Positions 17,920 through 27,252 of a DNA stretch of 64,000 bases are shown here, one piece after another; position 1 is the first letter of the stretch, and each line of letters starts with the position of its first letter. The stretch is taken from assembly GCA_965262775.1 (NCBI GenBank), contig CBDHFT010000006.1:62001-126000 (forward strand). The letters are read 5' to 3'. The translations under genes and the position numbers were made by a program. Source of the DNA: JASGCL01 sp965262775 (GTDB lineage Bacteria; Pseudomonadota; Alphaproteobacteria; JASGCL01). The notes under the pieces were generated by a model. The model saw only the letters and a list, made by a program, of their open reading frames with translations. It had not been told where the DNA came from and made no database searches.

Positions 17920-19011
17920 TTACTCCAACGGTGGGGGTGGGCCGTCTTCTTCGCCTGGCATCATGGGTTCTTCCAACATGTTTTCAGAAATTTTTTCTGA
18001 TTTTTCTTTTATCTGTGCTTCAATTTTTTTGCAGGCATCGGGATTGTTTTTCAAAAATGCCCGCACCGCTTCGCGCCCCTGGCCAATGCGTTCTTCGCCA
18101 TACGAAAACCACGCGCCCGATTTTTCTATAACCCCCGCCGCCAAGCCAAGGTCGATAACCTCCCCAACGCGCGAAATACCTTCGCCATATAAAATATCAA
18201 ATTCGACAATACGAAACGGTGGCGCAACTTTGTTCTTCACCACCTTGACCTTGGTTTGATTGCCAATCACCACATCGCCATGTTTCACCGCGCCAATGCG
18301 CCGAATATCCAACCGCACCGAAGCGTAAAATTTTAACGCGTTGCCGCCCGTGGTGGTTTCGGGGCTGCCGTAACCCATGGTGCCAATTTTCATACGAATT
18401 TGGTTGATAAAAATAATCATCGAATTTGATTTATGAATCGTGCCCGTTAATTTGCGCAATGCCTGGCTCATCAATCGTGCTTGGGTACCCACTTGCACAT
18501 CGCCCATTTCGCCTTCCAATTCGGCGCGTGGCACCAACGCCGCCACCGAATCAATCACCAACACATCAACCGCCGACGACCGCACCAAGGTATCGGCAAT
18601 TTCCAAAGCCTGCTCCCCCGTGTCGGGTTGCGATATCAACATTTCATCAATATTAACCCCAAGTTTTTTGGCGTAGGATGGATCCAGCGCATGTTCGGCG
18701 TCGATGAAGGCGACTTGGCCGCCTTGCTTCTGAGCCTCCGCCAATACATGCAATGCCAAAGTGGTTTTGCCCGAACTCTCAGGGCCGTAAATTTCTATGA
18801 CGCGACCTTTCGGTAAGCCGCCAACCCCCAAAGCAATATCCAAATTCAACGAACCAGTTGAGATAACCGCAATATTTTCTTGTTGTTTTGCACCAAGTTT
18901 CATGATGCTGCCCTTGCCAAAGTTGCGCTCAATCTGGCTTAGTGCCGCGCTTAAGGCTTTTGATTTTTCAGGCGATAAATTTCCAGTGCTGGTTTTGGTT
19001 TCTTTTGCCAT
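17920..19011 (-). CDS. recA: Recombinase RecA
   Basis: DNA strand-exchange ATPase of homologous recombination and SOS co-protease, 363 residues. Walker A GPESSGKT is near residue 75, followed by FIDAEHALDP, VLVIDSVAALVPRAE (Walker B) and the L2-region GNALKFYASVRLD. The acidic C-terminal tail ends in a proline run. Good AAGGAG ribosome site. In the 60 bases between it and ridA I see no GTTC-N7-GTTC box of the alphaproteobacterial LexA type, so SOS control from that gap is not supported; it may be transcribed with ridA. Confidence 0.98.
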   Translation of the reverse strand: MAKETKTSTGNLSPEKSKALSAALSQIERNFGKGSIMKLGAKQQENIAVISTGSLNLDIALGVGGLPKGRVIEIYGPESSGKTTLALHVLAEAQKQGGQVAFIDAEHALDPSYAKKLGVNIDEMLISQPDTGEQALEIADTLVRSSAVDVLVIDSVAALVPRAELEGEMGDVQVGTQARLMSQALRKLTGTIHKSNSMIIFINQIRMKIGTMGYGSPETTTGGNALKFYASVRLDIRRIGAVKHGDVVIGNQTKVKVVKNKVAPPFRIVEFDILYGEGISRVGEVIDLGLAAGVIEKSGAWFSYGEERIGQGREAVRAFLKNNPDACKKIEAQIKEKSEKISENMLEEPMMPGEEDGPPPPLE

Positions 19012-19071
19012 TTGAATTGCTCCTTTATAAAAATACCATGAATGATTTACATCAACAACGCAAATTGTTTT

Positions 19072-19551
19072 TTATTTTGTAAATTCTATAACCGCATCAA
19101 TTTCGACCACTGCATTTAATGGCAAAGATTCGACGCCAACTGCAAACCTTGCATGTTTGCCCGCCTCGCCAAATATTTTTTCCATTAATTCTGACGCCCC
19201 GTTGATAACCTTGGGGTGTTCGGTAAAATCTTCGCAACAGGCAACAAACCCACCCAATTTGACAATTTGTTTAACCCGTGACAAATCACCCAAGGCAGAT
19301 TTCGCCACCGCCAAAATATTAATCGCACATAATTTTGCCGCCGCCACGGCATCCTCAACCGAGGCATCTTCCCCCACGATACCCGTTTGCGCAATTTTGC
19401 CATCGACCATATTTAATTGCCCCGATATAAAAAGCAAATTGCCCGTCATAACAAATGGCACGTAGGCCGCCACGGGTTTGGCGGGGGTGGGCAGGGTGAT
19501 ACCCAGTTCAGATAATTTTTGTTCGGGTGATGATTGTCCAGTTGAAGTCAT
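19072..19551 (-). CDS. RidA/YjgF family protein
   Basis: About 159 residues after choosing the start at 19551 (MTSTGQSSPEQKLSELG). RidA proteins hydrolyse reactive enamine/imine intermediates from PLP enzymes such as serine/threonine dehydratase. Visible family parts are YVPFVMTGNLLFISGQL, CAINILAVAKSALGDL and HARFAVGVESLPLNAVVEIDAV. The protein fits the longer RidA branch rather than the 128-residue archetype. It is transcribed in the same direction as recA and divergent from dapA. Confidence 0.88.
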   Translation of the reverse strand: MTSTGQSSPEQKLSELGITLPTPAKPVAAYVPFVMTGNLLFISGQLNMVDGKIAQTGIVGEDASVEDAVAAAKLCAINILAVAKSALGDLSRVKQIVKLGGFVACCEDFTEHPKVINGASELMEKIFGEAGKHARFAVGVESLPLNAVVEIDAVIEFTK

Positions 19552-19723
19552 GGTTTCTAATGTAAAGCGATTCAAAAAATAACGCAAGAAATTTTTGGCC
19601 ATCGGCGATAATAAAATTGCATAGCAACAAAAAAACATGCTTGAGCACAACGGCTGGTAATTTAAGAAAATTGTTGCTATAAAAATTATCATGACAAGGT
19701 TGCAGCCCCAAAATTATCTATCC

Positions 19724-20605
19724 ATGTTGCGTGGCTTCATGCCCGCCCTGGTTACGCCGTTTGATAACAATGGCGCGGTGGATGAAAAATGCTTTACCAA
19801 TTTTGTTGAATGGCAAATTGCCGAGGGCAGCCGCGCCCTGGTGCCCGTTGGCACCACGGGGGAAAGCCCCACCCTAAGCCATGACGAACATATTCGGGTG
19901 GTTGAATTATGCGTGCAACAAACCGCGGGGCGCATTCCCGTGATTGCTGGCGCGGGTAGCAATTCAACGCGCGAAGCCATTGAATTGGCAACAAGGGCCG
20001 AGGCGGTTGGCGCCGATGCCTTGCTTGTCGTGGCGCCCTATTACAACAAACCATCGCCCGCGGGCCAGGTTTTGCATTTTACCACCATTGCCCGCGCGGT
20101 TAAAATTCCCATCATCCTTTATAATATTCCTGGTCGTTCGGTGATAGACATCATGCCCGAAACCATGAAACAAATTCATGACGCCGCACCCAATGTCATC
20201 GGGGTCAAGGACGCCACCAACAATTTGCCGCGCGCCATGGAACAACGTTTGGCGTTGGGCAATGATTTTATTTTGTTATCGGGGGAGGATGCCTCCTTCG
20301 CCGGGTTTTTGGCAATGGGCGGCGTGGGTTGTATTTCGGTTATCGCCAATGTGGCGCCAAAATTATGCGCTGAAATGTTTGATAGTTTTGAAACATCCGA
20401 CATGAAAAATTTTGCACGTTTGCGTGATATGCTGTTTCCTTTAACCAAAGCATTGTTTTGTGAAAATTCTCCCGCCCCAACCAAATATGCTTTATCATTG
20501 TTGGGAAAATGCGGCACCAGCGTGCGTGCCCCGTTGGTGGAATGTTCCGCCGCGGGTAAAAAAATGGTCGAGGAAGCCATGCGCCACGCGGGCTTGAAGT
20601 GGTAG
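19724..20605 (+). CDS. dapA: 4-hydroxy-tetrahydrodipicolinate synthase
   Basis: Condenses pyruvate with aspartate semialdehyde in lysine and diaminopimelate synthesis. A TIM-barrel lyase of 293 residues: MLRGFMPALVTPF at the start, VPVGTTGESPTL (substrate-binding threonines), YNIPGRS with the catalytic tyrosine, and IGVKDATNN with the Schiff-base lysine. I take the ATG at 19724; the frame opens upstream at 19691, adding atypical residues. Divergent from ridA and followed by smpB, a common alphaproteobacterial neighbour. Confidence 0.95.
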   Translation: MLRGFMPALVTPFDNNGAVDEKCFTNFVEWQIAEGSRALVPVGTTGESPTLSHDEHIRVVELCVQQTAGRIPVIAGAGSNSTREAIELATRAEAVGADALLVVAPYYNKPSPAGQVLHFTTIARAVKIPIILYNIPGRSVIDIMPETMKQIHDAAPNVIGVKDATNNLPRAMEQRLALGNDFILLSGEDASFAGFLAMGGVGCISVIANVAPKLCAEMFDSFETSDMKNFARLRDMLFPLTKALFCENSPAPTKYALSLLGKCGTSVRAPLVECSAAGKKMVEEAMRHAGLKW

Positions 20606-20745
20606 GCGGCGGTCAAACTCACAGCTTCAATCAGATTTTTTTAGCCCCAACCACGACCGCAACCTGGGCTTGGAATTACATCCAGGCAAAAACATATTGC
20701 CCGCCCCAATGATGGAGTGATAAGGCATAATAGAGTAAAAAAATC

Positions 20746-21231
20746 ATGAGTAAAAAGGTAACCAAGCAACAACATTACATAAGCCACGGGCGAGTCGCCG
20801 AAAATCGGCGTGGCCGATTTGATTATGAAATTATTTCCGACCTTATTGCGGGATTGGTGTTGAAGGGTTCGGAAGTCAAAGCCCTGCGCCTGGGGCGGTG
20901 CAATTTATCCGACAGTTATGCGGGGTTGAAAGATGGCGAAGTTTATTTGTTCAATGCCAGCATCGGGGATTTTGGTCAGGCACGCCAAAAACATGAAGAA
21001 AAGGCGCATCGCAAATTGTTGCTTACCAAGCAAGAACAAAAACGATTGATAGGGGCGGTGAAGCGCGATGGTTTAACCCTTATACCACTGGAAATTTTTT
21101 TTAATGGCCGCGGTTTTGCCAAGGTAAAATTGGCCTTGGCGAAGGGCAAAACCGAAATTGATAAACGCGAAACCATCAAAACCCGCGAATGGAAAAGACA
21201 GCAAGGCCGCGCAGTCAGGCACAAGGTATAG
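20746..21231 (+). CDS. smpB: SsrA-binding protein SmpB
   Basis: RNA-binding partner of tmRNA in trans-translation, rescuing stalled ribosomes; 161 residues, the family length. Motifs include ENRRGRFDYEI, GLVLKGSEVKALRLGRCNLSDSYAG, HRKLLL and the basic tail KRETIKTREWKRQQGRAVR that enters the decoding centre. The tmRNA gene itself was not found in the window. It follows dapA after about 140 bases. Confidence 0.96.
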   Translation: MSKKVTKQQHYISHGRVAENRRGRFDYEIISDLIAGLVLKGSEVKALRLGRCNLSDSYAGLKDGEVYLFNASIGDFGQARQKHEEKAHRKLLLTKQEQKRLIGAVKRDGLTLIPLEIFFNGRGFAKVKLALAKGKTEIDKRETIKTREWKRQQGRAVRHKV

Positions 21232-21371
21232 TAAAATTGCCGAAAGATTTTCCCAGGCGAGGGAAATGATATTGTAGTGCGCCGCGGCGTTTCATGATTG
21301 ACAAGGGTTAGGGCGGAGGCTATCCTAAGGCTTAAGGGACTTTGCTAATAAGAAGAAGAAGCGAAGGAACC

Positions 21372-21665
21372 ATGAAAAAATCATTACTGCTGGGTGTCAT
21401 GCTTGCCATGATAAGTTTGCAAGGCTGTTCGACCCAAGCCTTTAGTATCAACGGGAATAGCCGACCATTTATAAAAGAAAAGAATATGTCGAATTTCTTT
21501 ATTTACGGTATTGCCCAAGATGTAGAAATTGATGCTGGTCGTATTTGCGGTGGCGCGAATCGCGTTGCCAGGGTGGAATCAAGTTTAGGCGTCCTAAGCG
21601 GGGCTTTGTCAATAATAACCCTCGGTATTTACACGCCGCGCGATTACGCCGTCTATTGCAATTAA
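21372..21665 (+). CDS. Bor/Iss-family lipoprotein
   Basis: Ninety-seven residues, the same length as the phage lambda Bor protein as I recall it. The signal peptide ends in the lipobox LQGC (cysteine 18), followed by TQAFSINGNSR, NFFIYGIAQDVEIDAGRICGG and ITLGIYTPRDYAVYC, which align with Bor from memory (FFVSGIGQ, DAAKICGG, LGFITLGIYTPLEARVYC). Bor and Iss are lysogenic-conversion lipoproteins linked to serum resistance. No other phage genes are adjacent. Start chosen at 21372 behind GAAGGAA; the in-frame 21342 start would precede the signal peptide. Confidence 0.88.
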   Translation: MKKSLLLGVMLAMISLQGCSTQAFSINGNSRPFIKEKNMSNFFIYGIAQDVEIDAGRICGGANRVARVESSLGVLSGALSIITLGIYTPRDYAVYCN

Positions 21666-21718
21666 TTGCTTACTAAAATAATAAAAATAATTTTTTTGGC
21701 GTGCGACCAAAATCGTTT

Positions 21719-22903
21719 TTAGCTAACGAATTTTTTTACCAAAGCCATGGCTTTTTCAATGTCGTCGTCGGCACAGCTGTAGGAAAAACGAATGTAGCCT
21801 TCGCCATGGATGCCAAAGGTGTCGCCTGGCGTGGTGGCCACTCCCGCCTCTTCCAACAACTTGGTATGCCAAGAACTGCTGCTGCCGCCCTTGGTGGCGA
21901 TTAATTTTTTTATATTGGCAAAGGCAAAAAAGGATCCACGCGGCAAGCCCACCGAAAAATTGGGAATGTCATTAATAAGTTCAACCATGCGTTTTCGCCT
22001 TATATCAAAATGCTGGCGCATTTTTTCGACCGATGATTGGTCACCATCCAGCGCGGCAATACCCGCAAATTGGGTGGGGGCGTTAACACAAGAAAAAATA
22101 TTGACCCCAAAACGCGTGGCGCGATTGATAAGGCTTTCGGGCCAAACGCTGAATCCCAAACGCCAACCCGTCATGGCGTAAGTTTTTGACACCGCGTCCA
22201 ACAATATCAATTGGTCATAGATTTCGGGGTATTGCAAAAAACTTACATGGTGAGCATCATCATAAATCAAACGCGAATAAACCTCATCCGCCAACAACAT
22301 AACATGGGGGAATTTTTTTAATCCCGCTACCAACTTTTCAATTTCTTGCTTCGCCAACACGCCGCCCGTGGGGTTGGCGGGGTTGTTGACAATAACCAAC
22401 CGCGTCCGTTCGTTGCACCGTTGTAAAATATCTTCGGCCGAAAAAGAAAAATTGTTTTCTTCCAGCAATGGAACATCAACCGCCGTCGAACCCACATAAT
22501 CTATCAGCGAACGATAAATGGGGTAGGAAGGGTCAGGGTAAATAATTTCGGTGCCCGCGCCGCCAAACATGGTGATGGCCATGAATATCGCCATTTTTCC
22601 CCCTGGCACAACCAACACATTATCGGGTGATATATTGGCTTGATATTGCCGATGGAAATAACGGGCGACCGATTCGCGCAATGGTATGATACCGCGCGGG
22701 TGGGTATAGCCATGGTGGCCATCTCTGATAGCCTTTATTGCGGCCTCGGCAATATGGGGTGCGGTTTTGTAATCGGGTTGCCCAATACTCAGGTTATAAA
22801 TGGTGCGCCCTTTTTTCCTTAATTCTTCAACCCGTGCGGTAATGGAAAAGGCACTTTCGGTGCCCAGCCGTGCAATATTGGGGTTGGGGATGGGCTCGCT
22901 CAT
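21719..22903 (-). CDS. PLP-dependent class I/II aminotransferase (aspartate aminotransferase type)
   Basis: 394-residue fold-type I aminotransferase. The N-terminal YNLSIGQPDYKTAPHI and GYTHPRGIIPLRESVARYF are characteristic of the AspC/Ib aminotransferase group; NNPANPTGGV holds the PLP-contacting Asn, and SKTYAMTGWRLGF holds the Schiff-base lysine. The conserved arginine for the substrate carboxylate is probably in IRFSYSC. Substrate is likely aspartate, aromatic or methionine-derived keto acids; sequence alone does not separate these. It stands alone, convergent with the Bor-like gene. Confidence 0.9.
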   Translation of the reverse strand: MSEPIPNPNIARLGTESAFSITARVEELRKKGRTIYNLSIGQPDYKTAPHIAEAAIKAIRDGHHGYTHPRGIIPLRESVARYFHRQYQANISPDNVLVVPGGKMAIFMAITMFGGAGTEIIYPDPSYPIYRSLIDYVGSTAVDVPLLEENNFSFSAEDILQRCNERTRLVIVNNPANPTGGVLAKQEIEKLVAGLKKFPHVMLLADEVYSRLIYDDAHHVSFLQYPEIYDQLILLDAVSKTYAMTGWRLGFSVWPESLINRATRFGVNIFSCVNAPTQFAGIAALDGDQSSVEKMRQHFDIRRKRMVELINDIPNFSVGLPRGSFFAFANIKKLIATKGGSSSSWHTKLLEEAGVATTPGDTFGIHGEGYIRFSYSCADDDIEKAMALVKKFVS

Positions 22904-23396
22904 TTCTTTATGATAGAAAATTTTTTTTATGTCTTTATTATATTTTTTATTACTTCTTATTTATTGCAGTATATTGCTTTAAAAAATTTGATAAATCAAC
23001 TCTTTTTTAAAAAAAGATTTTTATCTTTATTTATCAAATGCTTAAGGAATTACTTACCAGGCCAAGTTTTTTGCTTGCTAAAGTAATTATACTATAATGA
23101 TTGGTAATATTTTCTAACAACTTTAGATATGCGCATGTTTTTCGTTGATATTTCTTCTATTTATAGAAAATGCCTATAAATACTCCTATTTAATTGGCAA
23201 ATATTATTATTTTATTCTAAAAAACAAGCAAAAAAAAGATTTTTTTTACTTGTAATATAGAAAGGGTTTATTGTATAATAATGAAAGATGCTTTGGTATT
23301 AAGTTGACAAGGTTGACAAAAATAATTTAGTAGTAGGGATAAGCATAATAAAAAAACAATGATAATCATTAACTAACAAGGCAAAGGTAGATAAAC
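22904..23396. other. Long AT-rich intergenic region upstream of an outer-membrane protein gene
   Basis: About 490 bases, very AT-rich, with no credible open frame. It contains two closely spaced TTGACA hexamers (23304-23309 and 23313-23318) and a Fur-box-like sequence at 23355-23373 (listed separately). A small RNA cannot be excluded, but no defined hairpin-plus-U-tract was noticed. Confidence 0.5.
23355..23373. promoter_or_regulatory. Fur-box-like operator
   Basis: AACAATGATAATCATTAAC matches 16 of 19 positions of the classic Fur consensus GATAATGATAATCATTATC, with the central AATGATAATCATTA intact. It lies 23 bases upstream of the ATG at 23397 and downstream of two TTGACA hexamers, a placing that suits iron-dependent repression. 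Confidence 0.6.
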
Positions 23397-24176
23397 ATGA
23401 AAGCAAAACCCATATTAAAAAACAGCGTAGCATTATTTGCTTTGATGGGTGGCTTAACGGCGGCGGGTAAGTCCTTCGCCCAGGAAAAAGAGCAACAATT
23501 GGTAATGGTCAAGGTTGTCCCCGCAGAAAGGGAAAAGGGCGGAGTCTATATAAGAGCTCACGGCCTGGCTTTGTTCAACGTGCCATCGTCAGACAAATTG
23601 GGTAAATTGGGCGCGCTCTCAACTTTATCATTAACCAACGACCTAACGGGCGATATTTATAGTTTAAATCGTAAGATTGGTTATGGTGGCGGCCTCAGGG
23701 TGGGTTATGACTTTGGAACATTCTTCATCGGCGGTGGATTTGATTATGCGCGGCAAGACTTCACCACCAACAATTCGCAACTAAGCACCGCAACCGATCC
23801 GCAACGCGGCACCATCAACAATTATATGGCGGTGGCTGGTTTTGGCGCAAGGGTTGGTAATAATTTTGGTTTTACCTTCGGCGCCGACTATGCCATGAAT
23901 TTTATTAAGATAAGTGGCCTGGCTAACGAATCGAACGATGCCAAATTGGGCAGAGGGGTAGATAGGTTTTTGCACGATAGTGATAAAGACAGCGCGGTTG
24001 CCTTCCTGCAACATAATATCATTGGCACCTTGCAATTGGATTACACGACCGATAGTTCTATTTCGGTGGGGGCATTCGGCAAATATTATTATGCCTTCGC
24101 CACCAAGAAAGAGGGTTATGGTCTAAGCGCCAACCATAGTTTGGCTGCGGGTGCTTTCCTTGGTTTTACCTTTTAA
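23397..24176 (+). CDS. Outer-membrane beta-barrel protein (surface-antigen type)
   Basis: 259 residues with a signal peptide ending near KSFAQ (about residue 29), then alternating beta-strand pattern with short glycine-rich turns (GYGGGLRVGYDFGTFFIGGGFDYAR) and a C-terminal phenylalanine (GAFLGFTF), as needed for BAM assembly. It resembles the small porin-like or P44/Msp2-type barrels of alphaproteobacteria; precise family uncertain. The Fur-like box ahead of it suggests iron-regulated expression. A strong terminator follows at 24208. Confidence 0.8.
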   Translation: MKAKPILKNSVALFALMGGLTAAGKSFAQEKEQQLVMVKVVPAEREKGGVYIRAHGLALFNVPSSDKLGKLGALSTLSLTNDLTGDIYSLNRKIGYGGGLRVGYDFGTFFIGGGFDYARQDFTTNNSQLSTATDPQRGTINNYMAVAGFGARVGNNFGFTFGADYAMNFIKISGLANESNDAKLGRGVDRFLHDSDKDSAVAFLQHNIIGTLQLDYTTDSSISVGAFGKYYYAFATKKEGYGLSANHSLAAGAFLGFTF

Positions 24177-24207
24177 GCAATCTAGGTTATAAAAAAATGG
24201 CTGGTTT

Positions 24208-24246
24208 TGGCGGGTTAGCATAACCCGCCATCGCCAGTATTTTTTT
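24208..24246 (+). terminator. Rho-independent terminator after the outer-membrane protein gene
   Basis: TGGCGGGTTA, loop GCA, TAACCCGCCA (24208-24230), a perfect 10-bp stem, followed after ten bases by a T-rich tract ending near 24246. It lies about 30 bases after the stop of the barrel gene. Confidence 0.8.
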
Positions 24247-24295
24247 AACTTTTTTTCTTGTATTTTATTTTATAGCGAGTCATAATCAGAAAATT

Positions 24296-26299
24296 ATGGG
24301 CGCGGATGATAATCAAATCATTGATATAAAAACGGGGCAGGGTCGCCCGCCCCATGTTACGCCAGCCGCTTACGAAAAATTATACGCCGAATCGGTTGCC
24401 AACCCCGATGAATTTTGGCGGGGCGTTGGCCAACGGGTTACTTGGCGAAAAGCCTATAGCAAGGTTAAGCAAACATCCTACGATATAAAAAATTTTCATA
24501 TTAATTGGTTTGCCGATGGCGATTTGAATGTTGCCGAAAATTGTATCGACAGGCATTTGCCGCAACGCGCCAAGCAATGCGCCATCCTGTGGGAAGCCAA
24601 TAACCCCGACGAAGCAAGCCGCGCCATAACCTATCAAGAACTTTACGATGAAGTATCCCGCCTTGCCAATTTTTTAGAAGCCGATGGCGTGAAGAAGGGG
24701 GATAGGGTTACTATTTACATGCCGATGATACCCGAAGCGGCCTTCGCCATGTTGGCGGTGGCGCGTATTGGCGCCATCCATTCGGTGGTGTTTGGTGGGT
24801 TTTCGCCCGATTCATTGGCGGGGCGCATCATGGATTGTCGGTCCGATTATATTATCACGGCCGATGAAGGTTTGCGTGGCGCGGGCGTGGTGCCGCTTAA
24901 AAAAAATGTCGATACCGCCCTTGCTAAATGTGAAGGGGCGGGTTTCGCGGTGCGGCGTGTTTTGGTGGTAAAGCGCACGGGCAATATGGTGGACATGGAT
25001 CAGTCGCGCGATAGATGGTATCATGAAGCAGTTGCCGCTATGAAACCCCAGCATCTTGCCAAGGCGATGAATGCCGAAGACCCGCTGTTTATCCTTTATA
25101 CTTCGGGTTCAACGGGTAAGCCGAAGGGCGTGTTGCATACCAGCGGCGGGTATTTGGTTTATGCTAGCTACACCCATCAATTGATGTTCGATTATCACGA
25201 TGGCGATATTTATTGGTGCAGCGCGGATATTGGTTGGGTGACGGGGCATAGTTATATTGTCTATGGCCCGTTATGTAATGGTGCGACAACCCTGATGTTT
25301 GAAGGCACGCCCAATTACCCCGATGCCAGCCGATTTTGGCAAGTTATCGACAAACACAAAGTTAATATATTTTACACCGCGCCCACGGCGATACGTGCGT
25401 TGATGCGCGAAGGCGACGGCCCCGTGAAAAAAACATCGCGCGGTTCATTAAAAATTTTGGGCACGGTGGGGGAACCCATCAACCCCGAGGCCTGGCGTTG
25501 GTATTACAAAGTGGTGGGGGAGGAACGTTGCCCCATTGTCGACACCTGGTGGCAAACCGAAACGGGCGGAGCCATGATAACGCCGCTGCCCTTTGCTCAC
25601 CCGCAGAAACCGGGTGCGGCCAGCAAACCATTTTTTGGCGTGCGTCCTGTCTTGTTAGATGATGAAGGGAAAGAAAATACCCAACCCGACGAACATGGCA
25701 TGGTGCGCGGCAATTTGTGCATTGCCGACAGTTGGCCAGGGCAGATGAGGACGGTGTTTGGCGATCACCAACGGTTTATCGATACTTATTTTAAACAATT
25801 TCCTGGTTATTATTGCACGGGCGATGGCGCGGGGCGCGACCAGGACGGTTATTATTGGATAACGGGGCGCACCGACGATGTGTTAAATGTTTCGGGTCAT
25901 CGGCTTGGCACGGCGGAGGTTGAATCGGCGTTGGTGCAACACCCCGCGGTGGCGGAGGCCGCGGTGGTGGGCTACCCCCACGATATAAAAGGCACGGGCA
26001 TTTATGTTTTTGTTACCTTAAAAAATTCTATCAAATTTGCAAACGATGGTGAAAAAAATGAATTGTTAAAATCGTTAAAAGAAAGCGTGCGCAAAGAAAT
26101 TAGCGCCATCGCCACCCCCGACATTATTCAATTCACGGGGTTGGGTGGTTTGCCCAAAACCCGTTCGGGTAAAATTATGCGCCGTATATTGCGTAAAATT
26201 GCGGAGGGTAAATTAGAAGACCTTGGCGATACCAGCACCCTTGCCGACCCCACGGTGGTGGAAGATTTGATAAAAAATCGTGTGGACAGTGCGACTTGA
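24296..26299 (+). CDS. acs: Acetyl-CoA synthetase
   Basis: AMP-forming ligase, 667 residues, converting acetate, ATP and CoA to acetyl-CoA. Visible motifs: LYTSGSTGKPKGVLHT (P-loop-like), TWWQTETGG, TGDGAGRDQDGYYWITGRTDD (hinge) and, at the C-terminus, PKTRSGKIMRR with the lysine that Pat-type enzymes acetylate to switch the enzyme off. N-terminal DFWRGVGQRVTW-like region (FWRGVGQRVTWRK) and FNVAENCIDRH-like segment (LNVAENCIDRHL) confirm the Acs branch rather than a general acyl-CoA ligase. Monocistronic. Confidence 0.97.
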   Translation: MGADDNQIIDIKTGQGRPPHVTPAAYEKLYAESVANPDEFWRGVGQRVTWRKAYSKVKQTSYDIKNFHINWFADGDLNVAENCIDRHLPQRAKQCAILWEANNPDEASRAITYQELYDEVSRLANFLEADGVKKGDRVTIYMPMIPEAAFAMLAVARIGAIHSVVFGGFSPDSLAGRIMDCRSDYIITADEGLRGAGVVPLKKNVDTALAKCEGAGFAVRRVLVVKRTGNMVDMDQSRDRWYHEAVAAMKPQHLAKAMNAEDPLFILYTSGSTGKPKGVLHTSGGYLVYASYTHQLMFDYHDGDIYWCSADIGWVTGHSYIVYGPLCNGATTLMFEGTPNYPDASRFWQVIDKHKVNIFYTAPTAIRALMREGDGPVKKTSRGSLKILGTVGEPINPEAWRWYYKVVGEERCPIVDTWWQTETGGAMITPLPFAHPQKPGAASKPFFGVRPVLLDDEGKENTQPDEHGMVRGNLCIADSWPGQMRTVFGDHQRFIDTYFKQFPGYYCTGDGAGRDQDGYYWITGRTDDVLNVSGHRLGTAEVESALVQHPAVAEAAVVGYPHDIKGTGIYVFVTLKNSIKFANDGEKNELLKSLKESVRKEISAIATPDIIQFTGLGGLPKTRSGKIMRRILRKIAEGKLEDLGDTSTLADPTVVEDLIKNRVDSAT

Positions 26300-26380
26300 A
26301 GGCGTCTTGTTCAGGCTTACCACGGTGGTATGGTGGCGCGAGGATGATTTGTTTGCTACATGGTAAGAAAAGGATTTTTT

Positions 26381-27190
26381 ATGCGGCCATTTGACGACTC
26401 TCATTTTATTTCGTTAAGGCAAAAACCCATTGCCAATTTGGAAAAAACCCGCGAACTGCGCCTGGGTTATCGGCAACATGCGCTTGATCCATCTTCTGCT
26501 TATTTCGGCGAACCTTTGGTGGACCTGCTGGCTTTGGGGTTGTTGGGTAAAAATTATTATCATCGGGTTGATAACCCGCCCTATCATGAATCGGTGAAGG
26601 GTTCTATCGCGGGGCTTTATGCGCGGCACACCGTGGCGCAAAAATTATTGACGATTGATAAGCAATTACAAAATTGGGGCTTAAGATTATTCCTGCATGA
26701 TGCCTATCGCCCATTGGCGGTGCAACAATATTTTCATGACGAATGGATGCCCGCCAGAGTAAAAAAAGCTAATCCCCATTTTTCTCAAGAGCAGGTGATG
26801 GCCGAAACCGAAAAATATTGGGCAGCCCCCAGCGAGAGCGAATATTCGCCGTCGCCCCATGCCAGCGGCGGCGCGATAGACCTAACCCTAGTTTTTCATG
26901 ATGGCGGGGATAGGTTTTGCGATGCACCCTTCATGGGATCGGTGTTCGACGATTTTTGCGATTTGTCTCACACCGATTATTTTGAACAAAACGCGCCAAG
27001 ATACAACAGCACGTCGGACGAAGAAGCGCGCGCCAACCGCCGTATTTTATATTGGACCATGTTGGAACATGGGTTTGCCAATCACCCGAACGAATGGTGG
27101 CATTACAGTTGGGGCGACCAAATGTGGGCAAGGTTGCAGGGTAAAGAAAAGGGAGTTTATGGCTTGGCAAGGTTTGAAGAAAAAAGATAA
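26381..27190 (+). CDS. D-alanyl-D-alanine dipeptidase (peptidase family M15D, VanX/DdpX-like)
   Basis: Zinc metallopeptidase of about 269 residues. SPHASGGAIDLTL has the SxHxxGxAxD zinc signature and NEWWHYSWG supplies the catalytic Glu and third zinc ligand His. LHDAYRPLAVQQYF is the upstream family motif with the conserved Arg. Family members split D-Ala-D-Ala, in most bacteria for recycling or scavenging rather than vancomycin resistance. No secretion signal is visible, so it probably acts in the cytoplasm. I start at 26381; the 26360 frame start adds seven residues. Confidence 0.88.
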   Translation: MRPFDDSHFISLRQKPIANLEKTRELRLGYRQHALDPSSAYFGEPLVDLLALGLLGKNYYHRVDNPPYHESVKGSIAGLYARHTVAQKLLTIDKQLQNWGLRLFLHDAYRPLAVQQYFHDEWMPARVKKANPHFSQEQVMAETEKYWAAPSESEYSPSPHASGGAIDLTLVFHDGGDRFCDAPFMGSVFDDFCDLSHTDYFEQNAPRYNSTSDEEARANRRILYWTMLEHGFANHPNEWWHYSWGDQMWARLQGKEKGVYGLARFEEKR

Positions 27191-27252
27191 TAAAAAACTA
27201 ATGCTGGCAAGCAGTTTTCGCCCTTGCCAGCCATGCCAATCATGTATAATTC

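Noticed and set aside
26381..27190. Vancomycin-resistance vanX
   Set aside because: No vanH or vanA-type ligase nearby; standalone M15D dipeptidases are common in Gram-negative bacteria.
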